Part shown: piece after piece, positions 46,575 through 59,000 of the stretch
Layout of the letters: each line of letters opens with the position of its first letter
How positions within the stretch are numbered: the first letter of the stretch is position 1
From: Amorphophallus konjac
Lineage: Eukaryota > Streptophyta > Magnoliopsida > Alismatales > Araceae
NCBI GenBank assembly: GCA_022559845.1
Contig: JAHNEJ010003341.1
Span: 62,001-126,000 of the forward strand
Reading direction: 5' to 3'
DNA: 64,000 nucleotides
Position numbers and translations under genes: made by a program
The notes under the pieces: generated by a model
Told to the model about the DNA's origin: nothing
Databases searched by the model: none
The model's input: the letters and a program-made list of their open reading frames with translations, nothing else

Positions 46575-47400
46575 GCATGGCAGCTGAGGAAAGGATTCAA
46601 ACTGAACAAACAACGGTTGCTAACATTTTAGAAAAGGAGCCCAAAAGACTGCGGGATCCACCGTGAAGAAATCTACTGCAGAACAAAAGTCGTCGGGCAT
46701 CCATGGTGAGGGGTAGAAGACTTATCAGATGTGGGTAGACTAACATATTAGCAGCACATGGGAACCCATTGATGAGTCTACAAGAATTTATGAACAAGGT
46801 GGTGGAGGATGCATTCAAGAAAGAAGTCGTGCAGCCCTCAATATCAAAGGCTAATTAGATTCATGGGGCTCATCAGACTAGGATCGATGACACTTCATCC
46901 ATCTCCCAAGCTGCTCCTCAAGCTGGACCACCTGCTCAGGGGGAAGACGACTCTGTCCCTAGGACAGAACCATCTGATAGGAAACTTCTGTAAGACTATT
47001 TCCAGTTAAATCCACTAGGATTTTCTCTATAATGAATGTCTGTCACTATTTTCCTAGGAACATCATCGGCGGATCCAATTTTACCAAAAATAAAGACTGA
47101 GGATCATATTATAGAAGAACAAATCTAGAAAAGGATAGTTGTCAAGGATGCAGCTAGACAGGAGTCCATCTCTAATAGGCCAAGCCTAGTCACTCACTCA
47201 TCTGAAGCTCTTGTTCAAGTGGCCTCGGAAACACCAATTCTCCAAGCCATACCACTTAGGACTACTGTCGAACCAATAGTTTGTTGTGTTACCAAGTAGG
47301 ATGATCTACGAGCATCGCCAGTCGAGGTTCATACTTCGTGAGAGAAGCACAAAGCGTTACTCTACACTCGAGTACCTCATAACCCTAAAGATTGATTTCA
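46575..47400 (+). pseudogene. Degenerate spliced coding remnant, unknown family
   Basis: On the + strand, protein-like sequence persists through stops. Around 46780-46990 it reads FMNKVVEDAFKKEVVQPS and, after a stop, QAGPPAQGEDDSVPR. A plausible intron follows (donor GTAAGA near 46991, acceptor TTTTCCTAG near 47058). The next part reads SADPILPKIKTEDHIIEE and then SSEALVQVASETPILQAIP. The acidic, Pro/Gln-rich composition suggests a disordered region of a retroelement protein. I cannot assign a family. Confidence 0.35.
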
Positions 47401-47439
47401 AAAACTTTTTGAAGTATTACAGATCTTAAGAAGAACTTG

Positions 47440-47553
47440 CTGAGGATGCTGAGACAACAATGACTTGTGTTAGTAGTCGGGCACACCTTAGAGTGCTGAG
47501 GATGCTGAGACAACTATGACTTGTGTTAGTAGTCGGGCACACCTTAGAGGGGA
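47440..47553. repeat. 56-bp tandem duplication across an LTR edge
   Basis: The unit, containing tgttagtagtcgggcacacc preceded by gctgaggatgctgagacaac, occurs twice with an offset of 56 bp (the TGTTAG at 47468 and at 47524). It includes the presumed LTR end and its flank. Confidence 0.8.
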
Positions 47554-47990
47554 GTGAATAGGTGTGCCGATGAAAATATTATATTAAAATTAATTTTAGT
47601 AGCACAGTGAAAAATAAATGTGAGAATGCAAGCAGACCAAAGAAAACACCAGATTTTTATACTGATTCAATCAGCCCTCCTTGGCTCCCCTACAACTTGT
47701 CTGGGATTTCCACTAACCTTTTACCAAGGCTACACTAGCTGTTTTTCAGAGCCAACTTCCAGTTGATCTTAACCGGACTCAACGGATCCTATGCCATTGA
47801 TTTTCTAGGAACTATGAGCCCAACTGATTTTGATCAGATCTTGACAAACCAACCAATCACACTTAGTGATTTACATTAGACACCTGCCATACAGTTGGTG
47901 GTGTGCAAAATGTGCTAACTATAACCCATAGAATGTACACAAATCGTTTTAATTTGGTCCTCGGTATCCTCTACAAAGGTGGAGAAGACG
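47524..47990 (-). mobile_element. Copia-type LTR fragment, inverted
   Basis: Read on the minus strand, the segment ends cccgactactaaca, matching the end of the plus-strand LTR at 50471 (gtccgactactaaca). It is preceded in both by a ggcacac(c)tattcac motif. Other shared features are repeated short phrases such as agttgg and ctgg(a)aa in the region before the end. It is only the end part of an LTR and lies head-to-head with the intact one. Confidence 0.55.
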
Positions 47991-47999
47991 TGTAATTCT

Positions 48000-48375
48000 A
48001 TTATTTTGTTGTTTTGAATAAATTTTTTCCCTCATGCCCCACCAATTTTATTTGCCTATTACTTAGGGGAAGCTAGTGTAACATCGCTTACACAAGGGCC
48101 GATTACTCCTCACAAATTTAATGCACATATGTAGCAGTAGGGGGAGTTTGACTCAATTAATTAGGGGAAGTTTGATATAACCTTAGATGCAAAATCTAGA
48201 GCAGCACCTCTACCTCCCTTTTTGGCTATTGACAAAAAGAGGGAGTATTAAAATTTCCTATATAATTTCATGTAAATTGTGAAATATGACCTAGTCATAT
48301 TTGAAAAACTAAGATAAAAAATGAAATTTGTCAGGATTTTAAAGGATGTCTCGCCGTATCAAAAAAGGGTGAGAT
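48000..48375 (+). other. 3' internal segment of a Copia-type element
   Basis: Non-coding sequence with cctttttggctattgacaaa and an aaaaaagggtgagatt purine run directly before the LTR, as at the 3' end of Copia-type elements, where the purine run primes second-strand synthesis. The gag-pol gene is missing. Confidence 0.5.
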
Positions 48376-48589
48376 TATTGGGAGTTCCTCATACATTAAT
48401 TATTTGAATTATAAAAAATTAAATACTTTATGCTGAATTAAATACTAAAATAGTAATTATGTAAATTCTCAAATTTTCTATAAGACATAAATGGATAAGT
48501 AAGAATGCATGTTTAATCTAAAGTCAGGTCTCCCAAAGATTTAGCCAAGTTCCATGAAAATTCGCTAGACGCAAACTTAGAATGATATC

Positions 48590-49310
48590 CTCTATTCTAA
48601 ATAGATAGACGGTGGCACTTTTTAAATCTCAAAATAGAAGGCTTTATCGTCTATTGTAGAACATATAAGATACACCGTCTACTCTGGAAAAACATAACAT
48701 TGCCTATGTTTGGAAAAGTAGACGATGACATCGTCTAAATCTTAAAAGTAGACGATAATGAAAGATAGGCGATAGCATCATCTACATGTGGAATAGTAGA
48801 CGATGACATCGTCTAAGTCGTAAAAAATAAACGATAGCAAAATTAGACGATAGCTTCGTCTATGATTGACAAGTAGACGATGGCATCGTCCATGCCCTAG
48901 AAAGTTGACGATAATCAAATGATAGATGATGACTTCATCTACACTCCAATATTAGACAACAACATCGTCTATATTCAATAAGAGGAAAATGACGAAATCT
49001 GAAAATAGATGATACATCATCTAATTGAAAAAGCGTTAGACTAAACTTCGTCTAACTCGTGATAAGTAATGAGTTAAACAATATTCCGTCTAAGTGAAAA
49101 ATGACAAAAGCTGCGATAGACGGAGCTTTGTCTAATCTATTAAGTTGAAGTATTAGATGATACATCGTCTGATAGGACTACAGATAGGTGAAATGTTAGA
49201 TAATACTTTGTCTATGTGGAAAATGATTAAAATCAAGGATAAATGATATCTCATCTAATATAAAAGTAAAAATGATATGATTAGATGAATAGGTAGATAA
49301 TACTTCATTT
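48590..49310. repeat. Cluster of short palindromes (TAGACGATG / CATCGTCTA)
   Basis: Dozens of half-sites agacgat and atcgtct occur in about 720 bp. Several pair into near-perfect 19-bp palindromes: tagacgatgacatcgtcta at 48719-48737 and again at 48797-48815, and tagacgatagcttcgtcta at 48844-48862. Spacing is irregular (about 30-80 bp) and copies decay to the right. All lie in the U3 of the LTR, 300-1,050 bp upstream of its TATA box. Confidence 0.85.
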
Positions 49311-49631
49311 ACTTTCATTAAAAGATAAAACCTCATCGCTTTAATTTATTCTCCACTAATCGTGCATGTACAAAAAGTACATTGTATTGTAAGTTGTAGG
49401 GAATATAGGCGGCGTGGTTAGACAGAGTCTGGGCAAAAAGGAAAGTTTCTAGATAGACGTACGTATCTCCATTGTAGAAGATCTGGTCTACCTATCATCT
49501 GAACAAAGATGTGAACAGGTCCATGTTAGAAAGGTGAAAGCCTAAGAGCAAGTCAGACGAGCCGAACATTAAGACTAGGATCCGACTGTTGAGAGACTAA
49601 TATATCTAATGGATACAACGAAGCCTAGAGC

Positions 49632-49639
49632 TATAAATA
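49632..49639 (+). promoter_or_regulatory. LTR TATA box
   Basis: TATAAATA followed after some 100 bp by leader-like sequence; it marks the likely U3/R boundary of the LTR. Confidence 0.55.
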
Positions 49640-50471
49640 GACTGGACTTGCAAAAGAGGAAATATGAGAGAAAACAAGTTGAACGAAAGATAATTTTTAA
49701 AGCACCTTCCTTTCAGTCAAAATAATCCCAGAGCTCTACTTCCTATGCACTCATGTAAAGGGAGGATTTCATTGTGCTGAAAGCTTCATTCTTGAAGTCC
49801 TTCATCCTAGGAAGCAGTAAAGAGGAGAATGTTGATCTTCAACAATATTTCATTGTCTCCCTCCTCCGTTTATCAGTGCATTTATTTCTTTCGTACTCTA
49901 TAGATCCACTATCTACTCATCTAGGAGCATAACTATGGAATCTTGTATCTGTCTATCTGACAGTAAGAAGAGTATTTGTTATTTTGGGGTAGCTAACACT
50001 GAGTGTGCTGGGTTGATATACTGATACCGTGAAAATTAGTTGGGTGACTAGTTCCTGGAAAGCTAACAGTGCGAGATCACCTGGAAAACTAAGTCACTAG
50101 ATTCACAGGTTGGTTGGTTGAGACCTAACTAAAATCAACTAGACTTGTGGTTCCTAAAAAAACACTGGGAAGGATCTGCTAAATCCTGTAAAGATCAGTT
50201 GGAGAGCTCGGCCCTGGAAAACTAGTAGGTGTAACATTTGACATAAGGTTAGTGAAAATCTCAGACAAGTTACAGAGGACTGGGCGTAAAGAAGTCAAGA
50301 AGGGTTAATCGAACCAATATAAAAATCGTTGTATTCTTATGTGTGGTGGTTGCTACTCGTTCGATTTATTTTCTATTGCGTCAATTAGTTAAATTTTCAA
50401 TAAGTGATTAATTTTTAAAAGGCACACTTATTCACCCTCTTCCTCATCTAGAGCATGTCCGACTACTAACA

Positions 50472-53255
50472 GGGTATTTATGGTAATTATAAGACAATTA
50501 TTTCTATATAAAATTAAAAAGAACTCGAGAGAAACCATAACACCCAACAATTGGGGTTTTCTCTCGTCCGCCCTCCTCTTGTGGCCACCACTCTCCCTCT
50601 TGGGACTTGAGCGAGCTCATTTTCTATTTCTTGTTGTAAGACATCAAGGAGAGAAGATCGTGGACTTGGTGGGATGGTGCGACGGTGTAAAGGTCTAACT
50701 GCCATCGGGTCTCATTTATCTTCACCAGATTTCCAGTGCAACCAATCTGTTCTCACTATGTGTAGTGGCTTACACAGCAAGCTGCATTTGCGGATGAAGG
50801 TGAATGGACTATCGGAAAGAAGTGGGAATATCACTCACGAAAGAGAAAGAGAGAGAGAAAAAAAAGCCGAAAACAGAACGTCCTCCGACTATCCACCCCA
50901 GGAAGAAAGTCCAAATGGGTTTGAACTTTAGATGCATGACTTTGAAATTGGAGGGAATTCTTTACTCTCTTCCATTTCTCTGTCTTCCATGCATCTCTCT
51001 GTCTGAATCGTTGCTCGCTTTACTGTATGTCTCTGGAGTGTGTGGGTTTTCAAAAGGAGGGAAGACCAAGTAAAAGGCCATACCTGCCCCCCTCTCTTTG
51101 CCCCCCTCTTTCTACACAACAGAGGACCCACACAATTATTTCCGAATAATATGATGAGGAACCTCCCACTTTTTGACGCAGTCCTCCTCTCCTCCATGCC
51201 ACGCCACAGCTCAAGACAAAGGGGAGCCACCCATGCATCCCGGCCCTCCCCCACAACCCCCCCATCCCGACACGAAGGTTTCTCTCTCTGTCTTTTCGTA
51301 GCTAGCCAGTGAGTGCAACCCCTGGTGATACGAAGCAAATCATGAATACAGCAGCAGAGATGAGGATCATCGTGCCCCCCCCCCCCCCTTCTTCTTCTTT
51401 CTTCTTTTTTTACTCTTTTCCTGTAACCTTACCATCCGATATATGCCCATCATACATACACGTACTACATGCCCTCTACCGCATTCCTCGCTGTCAAGAC
51501 AGCAGAAAAGACACAGGCAGGCATGCACATGAATGAAATAAAACATCTTCCCTTCACTCCCCCCATAGGCCATGCGCCTGCAGGCCTTGCAGAGGCCAGC
51601 ACCCTGTCTTATCTGGTTGCAACATGGAGGAGTAGATATGTGTTGCAGTTGGGCGTGCCTGACGGTGAGGGGATCAACAGTCCACATCCCCCCATCTAGA
51701 TGGCCAGTCCTGTGTGCATAGGTCACCTTATGACCTATAGATGCCATTTGCACGCTACCTCCTTTTCCCTCTCTTGCTGTCTTTGCTTGGGCATATCTCT
51801 CTTCCTCTCTCTTTCTCATGTGATGACTTTTGAGGCCTCAATCGTGAGTGTACGTTGAAGTTCTTCTCTGCTAAACAAGGATATTTGACTGTAGCTAGTC
51901 AAGGTCAATTCTGCCATTCCGGGGACAAGCAAAGCTTGGCTGTAGTCATTGCGCAGAAGATTAATGTTGTCTTTGCAGGCCATGGAGTATTTGATTTCTT
52001 CTGGAAGAAACCGACGACATATATATCTTATTAGTAGGCGTAGGTGTGAGGGGGACGGACTAACTAATTATACACATGCATGCATGAGAGCTCTAACCAA
52101 CCAATGTATGCACTCCCTTACAATTAATTTGAAGAATGTACGTAGTGGCAGTGAATATATAGGGCCTTCGTCCCTAATAACCAAACCAGAGACCCAGCAG
52201 CTAGCCCTTCTATGTGATAACCACTGCCAGCACTCGGCTGCAGTCAATTTGAAGGACGTACGAGGAGGTGATGATTAGATTCAGAGGATCTTGAGAAAGT
52301 CTTAATTTGGATGGGGTTGTTCGAAGAATTGAAAGGCATGTTTACTGTTGCCGAACCCCCCCATTTTTCGTCTCACACTGCATGTTCGAGTCACCAACCA
52401 GCTGCGTTTTCCTTTCATGGCGATTAACCGTTGTGGCCCCTGGAACTGTGGATATGTTTATAATAAAAAGAAGGTAGCGTGCCTCTTGTTCTCACAGCTA
52501 GCCTCGGATCATTGGTCTATCTTATACAGCCTCGTGCTTGGTTTCCCACATCGACGTCGGACTCTCTTCTCGCTGCAGTCCACCTTCCGTGGTCGTCAAC
52601 TACCAGCACTCCCCTCTGGTACATCGAGCTGGCATTGAGAGAGAGGGTGAAAGGTGACCCTGCCAATTTGCCTCTCACCTTCTGAATTGTTCGCGAGTTT
52701 GAAACGTCCCAGAGGTGAGATCGTAGTTCGAGAGTGGCAAACTTAAGTGAACATTCTTTTACCACCCAATTTTTAGATTGAATTATAAAATTATGAAATA
52801 AAAATAGTCGTAAAAAAATGTAACACAATAATATTTCTTGTTGCGATAGTATAATTCTTATAAAGTTTACCCAAAAAAATCAGGTAAGCTAAAAGTTTCA
52901 ATAAGATTAATACTAACAAAAAGATTAAGTGGGCCCCTCCGATGTGGTTTTTCTTGACTGTGGACTAGACTGAGTCCAGCCTGTTGGACACCAGAGGAGA
53001 TCTGTTGTCCTCCTGAAACATATAGGAAGAAAGAGTGGATACATGTAGTTCCAGTACCGAAGAATCTAGTTTGCCTCCGAACAGCACCGTTTGCTAGTAA
53101 TTCTGATTGCTGGCAAGTTTTATCGATCCACGGTACGAGTTTCATGTAAAATTTGTCACCTCGGATGATGTGCTGTGGCAGCATATCAACTTTGAAGTCT
53201 CGTTTTACCAGGACCATATTGCACCGACTTTATAATCTGGAAATATTTTCAAGGG
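50472..53255. other. Intergenic, no gene recognised
   Basis: Short open frames only. A weak tandem pair of about 115 bp lies at 52090-52275 (caatttgaaggacgtacg and a diverged copy). Poly-C runs occur near 51377-51388. A host gene could be hidden in short exons, but no splice-flanked conserved motif was recognised. Confidence 0.4.
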
Positions 53256-53443
53256 ATTTTTACTATTAAATCCCTATAATTTAAGTTAATTATTTATTAA
53301 TCCCTGAGTTCTCGAGACATACATACTAATTCCTACGATCATCGTCGTTATATAAAAAAGTCCCCGTCGTTTGTTCCGTTCAACAGAAAATCAAACTATG
53401 GTTAACTCACACAAGATTATCAAAAGACATAATTATCTCTAGT

Positions 53444-53446
<3 letters not shown>

Positions 53447-53476
<30 letters not shown>
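53447..53476. repeat. (AG)n microsatellite
   Basis: About 15 AG units inside the long-TIR element. Confidence 0.95.
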
Positions 53477-53479
<3 letters not shown>

Positions 53480-53879
53480 CCCCGATGTCCGTGGGGGGGT
53501 GGTTGGCCGTTGAGTGGGTGGCCGCAGAGGCATACCTATAGCCGGAGAGGGAGGTTGTAGAGTAGGAGTTGGGGGTGTGGAGCGGGGGGCTTGGGGTGGG
53601 GGAGAGTGTTGCAGGGGGGAGGGGGGTTTCTGGCGGTGGTGGAGGGCGTTGTTGAGGGTGGGCTGGCGGTGGGGGAGGGGGTTGCTGATGGTGGGTTTGG
53701 CGGAGGATGATCGCTCCATTAAGAGAGGTGGGGGGGCTCCGACAGTGGGGAAGGGTGTTGCAGAGGGTAGGGGGTTTTAGAGGGTGGGGGGTCTAGCGGA
53801 GGGGGCGGGGGATTGTAGAGGGAGAGCATCCACCAGTGTCATCTATATATGATAGGGAGAGCATCTGCGAGTAACTCTC

Positions 53880-54180
53880 CGCTTTTAGCCAAAACACAGG
53901 CTCGATGACCAACCAGCCACTGGCCGACCACTCCCTCACCTCGAACACCACCCTCCTCTTCCTCATCCAGTATTGGGCGGCCAAGAACCCCCTGGCATGC
54001 CTTACGGCTACTACTGTGAGGCCAGCCGTCAACGTCCTAGTGGTGATCAACCTGGTTGGGGAGTTGAGGAAGTTGGACCTGGTAGTGATCAGCCTAGTTG
54101 TCATCTTGTCGGTGATCGATCAGGTTGGCGAACCTCACACGGGGTGCATGGAACCTCTGGGTCGCTAGCCTATGCCCGAG
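53880..54180 (+). other. Possible captured segment in the long-TIR element
   Basis: An 87-codon frame (53905-54168) contains SNTTLLFLIQYWAAKNPL and a hydrophobic repeat-like stretch (VVINLVGELRKLDLVVISLV). It is more protein-like than its surroundings, but I do not recognise the family. Another frame in the same place is also open, so coding status is uncertain. Confidence 0.25.
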
Positions 54181-54629
54181 ACCTCCCAAGGCTAAGATTT
54201 TCTCAAGGAAGGAGACGGCTGGCACAGTGGTCCTTGGCGCACCACGTCCACATGAAGGTCAACAGACCTGGTGCAAAGGATCAGACAGTCCTACGCTGTG
54301 CTCTAGGGCACAGTGAGCCGCAGAGAGAGAGTAAAGGTGAAGGGTATATTAGACATTTCTTGTGCTCTGTCACATGCAAGATGGAATATTTCAGAAAATA
54401 TTTATTTTTTGTGACGATTGTCAACTACGTAGATTTTTTTATAAGAGTTAGAAGATCATAGGAGATTATATGCACACCTCGATAACTCATGGACTAATAA
54501 ATAATTAGCTTAGTTTCCAAAAAAAAAATAATAATTAGCTTAGATTGTATGGACTTATTAGTAAAAATCCATATTTTCTAATTCAACCATAGAGATTACG
54601 GTCACCATTCGAACACACATGACTAACAA

Positions 54630-54900
54630 TTTGTTCACCGAATTCAGTGCACAGAGTCATGTCAAAATATAACGTTTGATCTCGTTAGTTTAAAAAAAAT
54701 AAAAATACTCTTTTAACATAGAAAAGGACGCTCGCGTCAGATCCGTACGACGTTTATTTTTAAGTATTAAATACGGAGTGCCCTCGACGAGAAAATATGA
54801 GAATAAAATATTTTATAAGATTGAGATATTTTGTATATGAATAAAATATTTTGTTATAGGAATAAAATATTTTACAGGTCTCTCCAATCAAAAAAAATAT
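54630..54900. mobile_element. Palindromic-end MITE, one-sided copy
   Basis: Starts with an imperfect copy of the terminal palindrome (caccgaattcagtgcac). It continues with the shared order: cgtcagatccgtacgac, then agtattaaatacggagtg, then aataaaatatttt repeats. The right end is absent. Confidence 0.5.
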
Positions 54901-55688
54901 AAATTAGATCATTTTTTGCACTTAATCTTACACACTCGATCAGATGATATGTATTAACGTATATGTACGAGCGACAATCGAATAATTACTTTACACGTAA
55001 TTAAGAAGGTTATATTTACAAATTCTTTATGATCTATTAAGGTTGATTTGGGCACCAGCAAGTGAGATACTAAGAGCACTTTCCATTTGCTCGACGCTGT
55101 GAAGGTTTGCTGACCCGCCCGACCCGGTCGACCCGGTCTCTGTATGGGACGGGTCGGGTCGGCCGAGTCGCATAGCGACCCGGTCCGCCCTCTCGGGCTC
55201 TCGGCGCCAAATTTTTTAATGTTTTTAAAAAAATTTAATAAAATTTTAATGAAAGATTAATTGTTATATATATTTAAAAATATTAGAATGAAGAGTTTTT
55301 TTTATGATAATAGATCCTTACTAAATTACACATAATTAATTATATAGAAATTACATGTTACACCGCTTAATTAAACATCATATTATATATAATACATAAA
55401 AATTGATTTAAATTACTTAATATGTTAAAGTAAACAGTGACATAATAATGACATTCATTCATGAAGTATAAAATACAAAAACTCACTCATCCTCTTCATC
55501 TGTGAACCCCGAATCCCAAAACTCATCATCAGATACACGAGACTGATCACTCGTATAATCTAACTCTATCCTAGTGGGTGGAGGTACATGTGGGTGGGAC
55601 TGAAAATATGTAACCATCTGCACAAATGATGGGTCGTGTGCTGCGGTGGAGGGTATATGAAAATCTGTAAAAAAAGTCTTCACTACAA

Positions 55689-56054
55689 CTATAGCTTCAA
55701 TTCTATCATGTGCGAATGGTGCTGGTGCTGGTGCTGCTCGAACTCTGGACGTGGAGGAAGATCCTGCTCTGCCCTGTGCTCGTGGTGGGGGTACCCAGGA
55801 CGTAGAAGAAGTGTCCTGGGTGTGCTACGTGAACCGTATCTATCCTGTAACCGTGTCCGAAAGGAATGTCGGACATCTCCCGGAACTCGGTCGCATGCCC
55901 GAACATCGCGTCCCACTCCCGCAAGGTGCTCCGCAAACCTGTGTATGCCGGTGACGCGATGTTCGCAGTATCTACAGTGCACATGTCCATCATCCTTAAC
56001 AGAGTATCCATGCTCCCACGCAGGGTGACGCCGTCCGTCCATGATGACCTGCAA
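55689..56054 (-). pseudogene. Second BED-like zinc finger at the C-terminal side of the hAT gene
   Basis: A minus-strand exon preceded by a good acceptor (ttgcag just before GTCATCATGG). It encodes HPAWEHGYSVKDDGHVHCRY, then CEHRVTGIHRFAEHLAG and a Cys in RACDRVPGD. The CxxC, H and C ligands of a BED finger are all present, and the spacing matches the N-terminal finger of the same gene. It is followed by His/Gln-rich sequence, then an acidic tail DEFWDSGFTDEEDE (to 55483, in another frame). Either it is a C-terminal domain of the transposase or a separate small protein of the element. Confidence 0.6.
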
Positions 56055-59000
56055 ATGATGTAAAAGTTTACATTAGTGATATCAATGATAAGTACAGGAC
56101 TCAAGATATGAAGAAATTTACAATTAATTATTAGTTAGTTATAAATATAACCAAATGATACATACTAATTAAGAGTATGGACCCAAACTGGGCCAGTGCC
56201 CATCTCCAAACAATTTGACATTAAATGTGGTCCGCAGATAGGACAGATAGTCTTCATAGCGCATTGAACCTGAATAGTTCTCCCAGTACATGCGTACGTA
56301 GTATTCATACTACTGCGAACCTTGTGCGTACACGACCTCTACTGGCGCAACTGCGGCATAAGAATATGGATATGATGGGAAAATTGAACTACTGTTATCT
56401 GAGTCGCCATGATACATCGGCTGCTGCGGTCATGACCGTCCATACGAGCTTCCAGATCCCTGGGAGTCATGTGTGCTCATCCTCTCAAAAGTAGACAACA
56501 TGCCTTGATAGTTGGTACTGTCTGCAACCGAACTTCCATAGTAGGGATCCCAATGATCAACTGCCTGCCTCGTCCCTGCCGGTGGAGCACCGTGGTCCTC
56601 ATCTTGCGTGGCATGTGTGAAGTGCTGCTCCTCTGTCCTTGCGACATGTTGACGGCCCTCACGACCTCTACTATGACCACTGCTGTACTCTCTGCCACCA
56701 GCACTAGTATCCTGTCGCCGACTCCGTTGACCACCTTGAGAACCGCCACCTCCATGGGATGAAGACCCTGTCGGTGTACTATCACCATCGGAGTCATGAC
56801 TCCCACTGATGCGGGGCTCAACAGAGGGCTCGGGAGTGTCGTCATCTGCATTGGGATCTAATGTCTCCATGTCTGCAATATCTATCGGATTTAATGGTGG
56901 TCCCTTGTCCTTCTTGCTGCTGAATAATGTGATCCATGATGATTTTTTCTTCTGTGGAGCATGGGGCGGCTTACCTGCTGGATATTGTGTCCCTCTAGAT
57001 GCCTGAGAAGCAGAAGCCTGGTTAAATAATTTTTCAATTTACTTTCTACTTTGTAAGTCTGTACGTATACCTGAGATGACTGACTAGGTGCCTTAGACGT
57101 TGAGTCTCGTGGCGCAGCAGACTGAGATGGTTGTTTCGATGCTACCAAAGACTACACAATTTAAAGAATAATATATTCAATTACCAATAAAATACAACAT
57201 ATAAATGTAGAAATGATAATATAATTTTACCTCTCTAAATGAGGAACCCCCCTAGCCTCTCTTGAAGTGGATAACCTTCTGGGTTCCGCAGATATTGAAT
57301 GCTGCGGTGCAGCAACCCGGGACCACTGTTCTCCCCCAATGTTGTCATTTGTCGGACCGACCTGTAATATATTTCTTACATCTAGTTACATCAATATATG
57401 ACTACGCTATCTAATTAAATATGCGATTCTATTTTCATATATTAATTCACCTGAGATGGCACTTGACGCTCAATTGTTGGAGGTTCCATCAATCGCTCTC
57501 ATGCTGTATCATCGTACGCATACGATGTGTCTCCACCCCCAATGACGAAGTCTTCATCCAAATTAACTTCATCACGTCCCGTTGCTGACTCGTCACCACC
57601 CAACTGCACATGGATGCCATTTTCCTCCCCCACCGCCTCTTGTACAGCTGCTGCTAGAAAAGTATTAGGCCGTGGTGTCTCGCCTGGTTCTTCAGCCTCC
57701 TCGTCCAATTCTGCCTCACCACGCTCGGTTGTGGCTCTTGCAACCCATGCTACCATAGGGTCATCATCGTCTCGCAAGTACACAGCATCCATTGGGTCGT
57801 AATCTCCCTCTCCTCTCCTTGTATCCATTTGCACATGCCGAACCTTTAGCCTCATGTTGTAATGAATATATATCATTTTGTCTAGTCTGCGGTGTGTCAG
57901 CCTATTCCTCAGCTTAATATGCAAGAAGGAGAACGTCGACCAATTCCGCTCACACCCACTCGACGAGGATATTTGCGATAGAACTCTCATTGCGATCTTC
58001 CTTAATACGGGTGCACTTGTGCCGTAATTTAGCCACCACTCAGCTGTGTTTAAGACAGATCACGTACAATATAATAATTAGATGTAAAAATTACTTCTCG
58101 AGATATAGAAGGTACATTATGAAGACACATTACCTGGGTCGAGTCTGTCACGACTGGCCACGGCATTAGGTGTCGCAAATGAACCAATTACCTCTCTAAA
58201 TATTTTCATCTGCATTATGAAAAAATATTAAGTGTATATTTCATTTCATATTCTCAATGTTAAAATATCAAAGTATACCTCATTCAACGTATCAGCAGCA
58301 CCTGTTGGGGTGAAAGATAATCGGTCTACCACAATGTTGACCGATTCTATCAAAGTATTGTCATATGCAAGGCCCCGAGCATATTGGAAGGCCGGATGTA
58401 GATAGTACGCTGCAATCGCAAGACATTGAATTACATATTAGTATCAACTAAAAATCACAGCTCATTTATTGGATGAGAATGTAAGTGTTTACCTGCCATG
58501 TGAAGATCGCGACTCATTTGTCTGTCCCATCTGTCCTCCACAATCTCTAGGATGGTAGGTCCATATTTTTTGGATGTTGTAAGGATCTTCCGCTTGGCAG
58601 CTTCTATTTTGCTGTACACTAACCACATGGTTGGTACTCTATCCCCATCCAAACATCGCAGTACCTCATACAGTGGCTCTATCAATAACACTAATACCTT
58701 CACTCTATCCCAAAAATTCGAGGTGTTGACAATCCCCTCGACACCCATCCTTGTGCTTCAGTAGGCTCTGCAATGCGATGTTGTTGGTGGCAAATCGTGT
58801 AATGCCAGGCCTCAACAGTTCGCCGCCACAATGCTCACTCATCCATACCAATATAAGTGTGTGATTGTAGATATATTTCATGATTTTTTGTGCCACCTCG
58901 ATCACAGATTTGACCATACGAAGCTGCCCAATCTCCTTCAGCATCAGATCTACACAATGTGCTGCACAGGGGGTCCAGAAAATGTGCCGTTTGTTCTTCA

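Larger units (their letters stand above)
48376..50471 (+). mobile_element. Copia-type LTR (about 2.1 kb)
   Basis: Begins TATTGGGAGTTCC after a polypurine run and ends GACTACTAACA. The expected TG start is TA here, a single change. A TATAAATA box at 49632-49639 divides a long U3 from R/U5. Just before the end is a cacttattcaccctcttcc stretch, typical of some Copia LTRs. No gag-pol remains, so it is either the 3' LTR of an element lost on its left or a leftover. The U3 carries the palindrome cluster described separately. Confidence 0.65.
53256..54573. mobile_element. Non-autonomous DNA transposon with long terminal inverted repeats
   Basis: The left arm begins ggatttttactattaaatcc and the right arm, reverse-complemented, begins ggatttttactaataagtcc. 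The match continues with small gaps for about 70 bp to cgaga. The right arm has a 20-bp internal duplication around aataattagctta. Flanks share atattttc (left, just before aaggg; right, directly after the end), suggesting an 8-9 bp duplication as made by Mutator-like elements. The interior (GA microsatellite, GC-rich block 53480-53800, and a segment near 53880-54300 with open frames) may include acquired host DNA. Confidence 0.6.

Noticed and set aside
48590..49310. CRISPR-like array
   Set aside because: Spacing is irregular, units are palindromic and decayed, the organism is a plant, and the region sits in an LTR.
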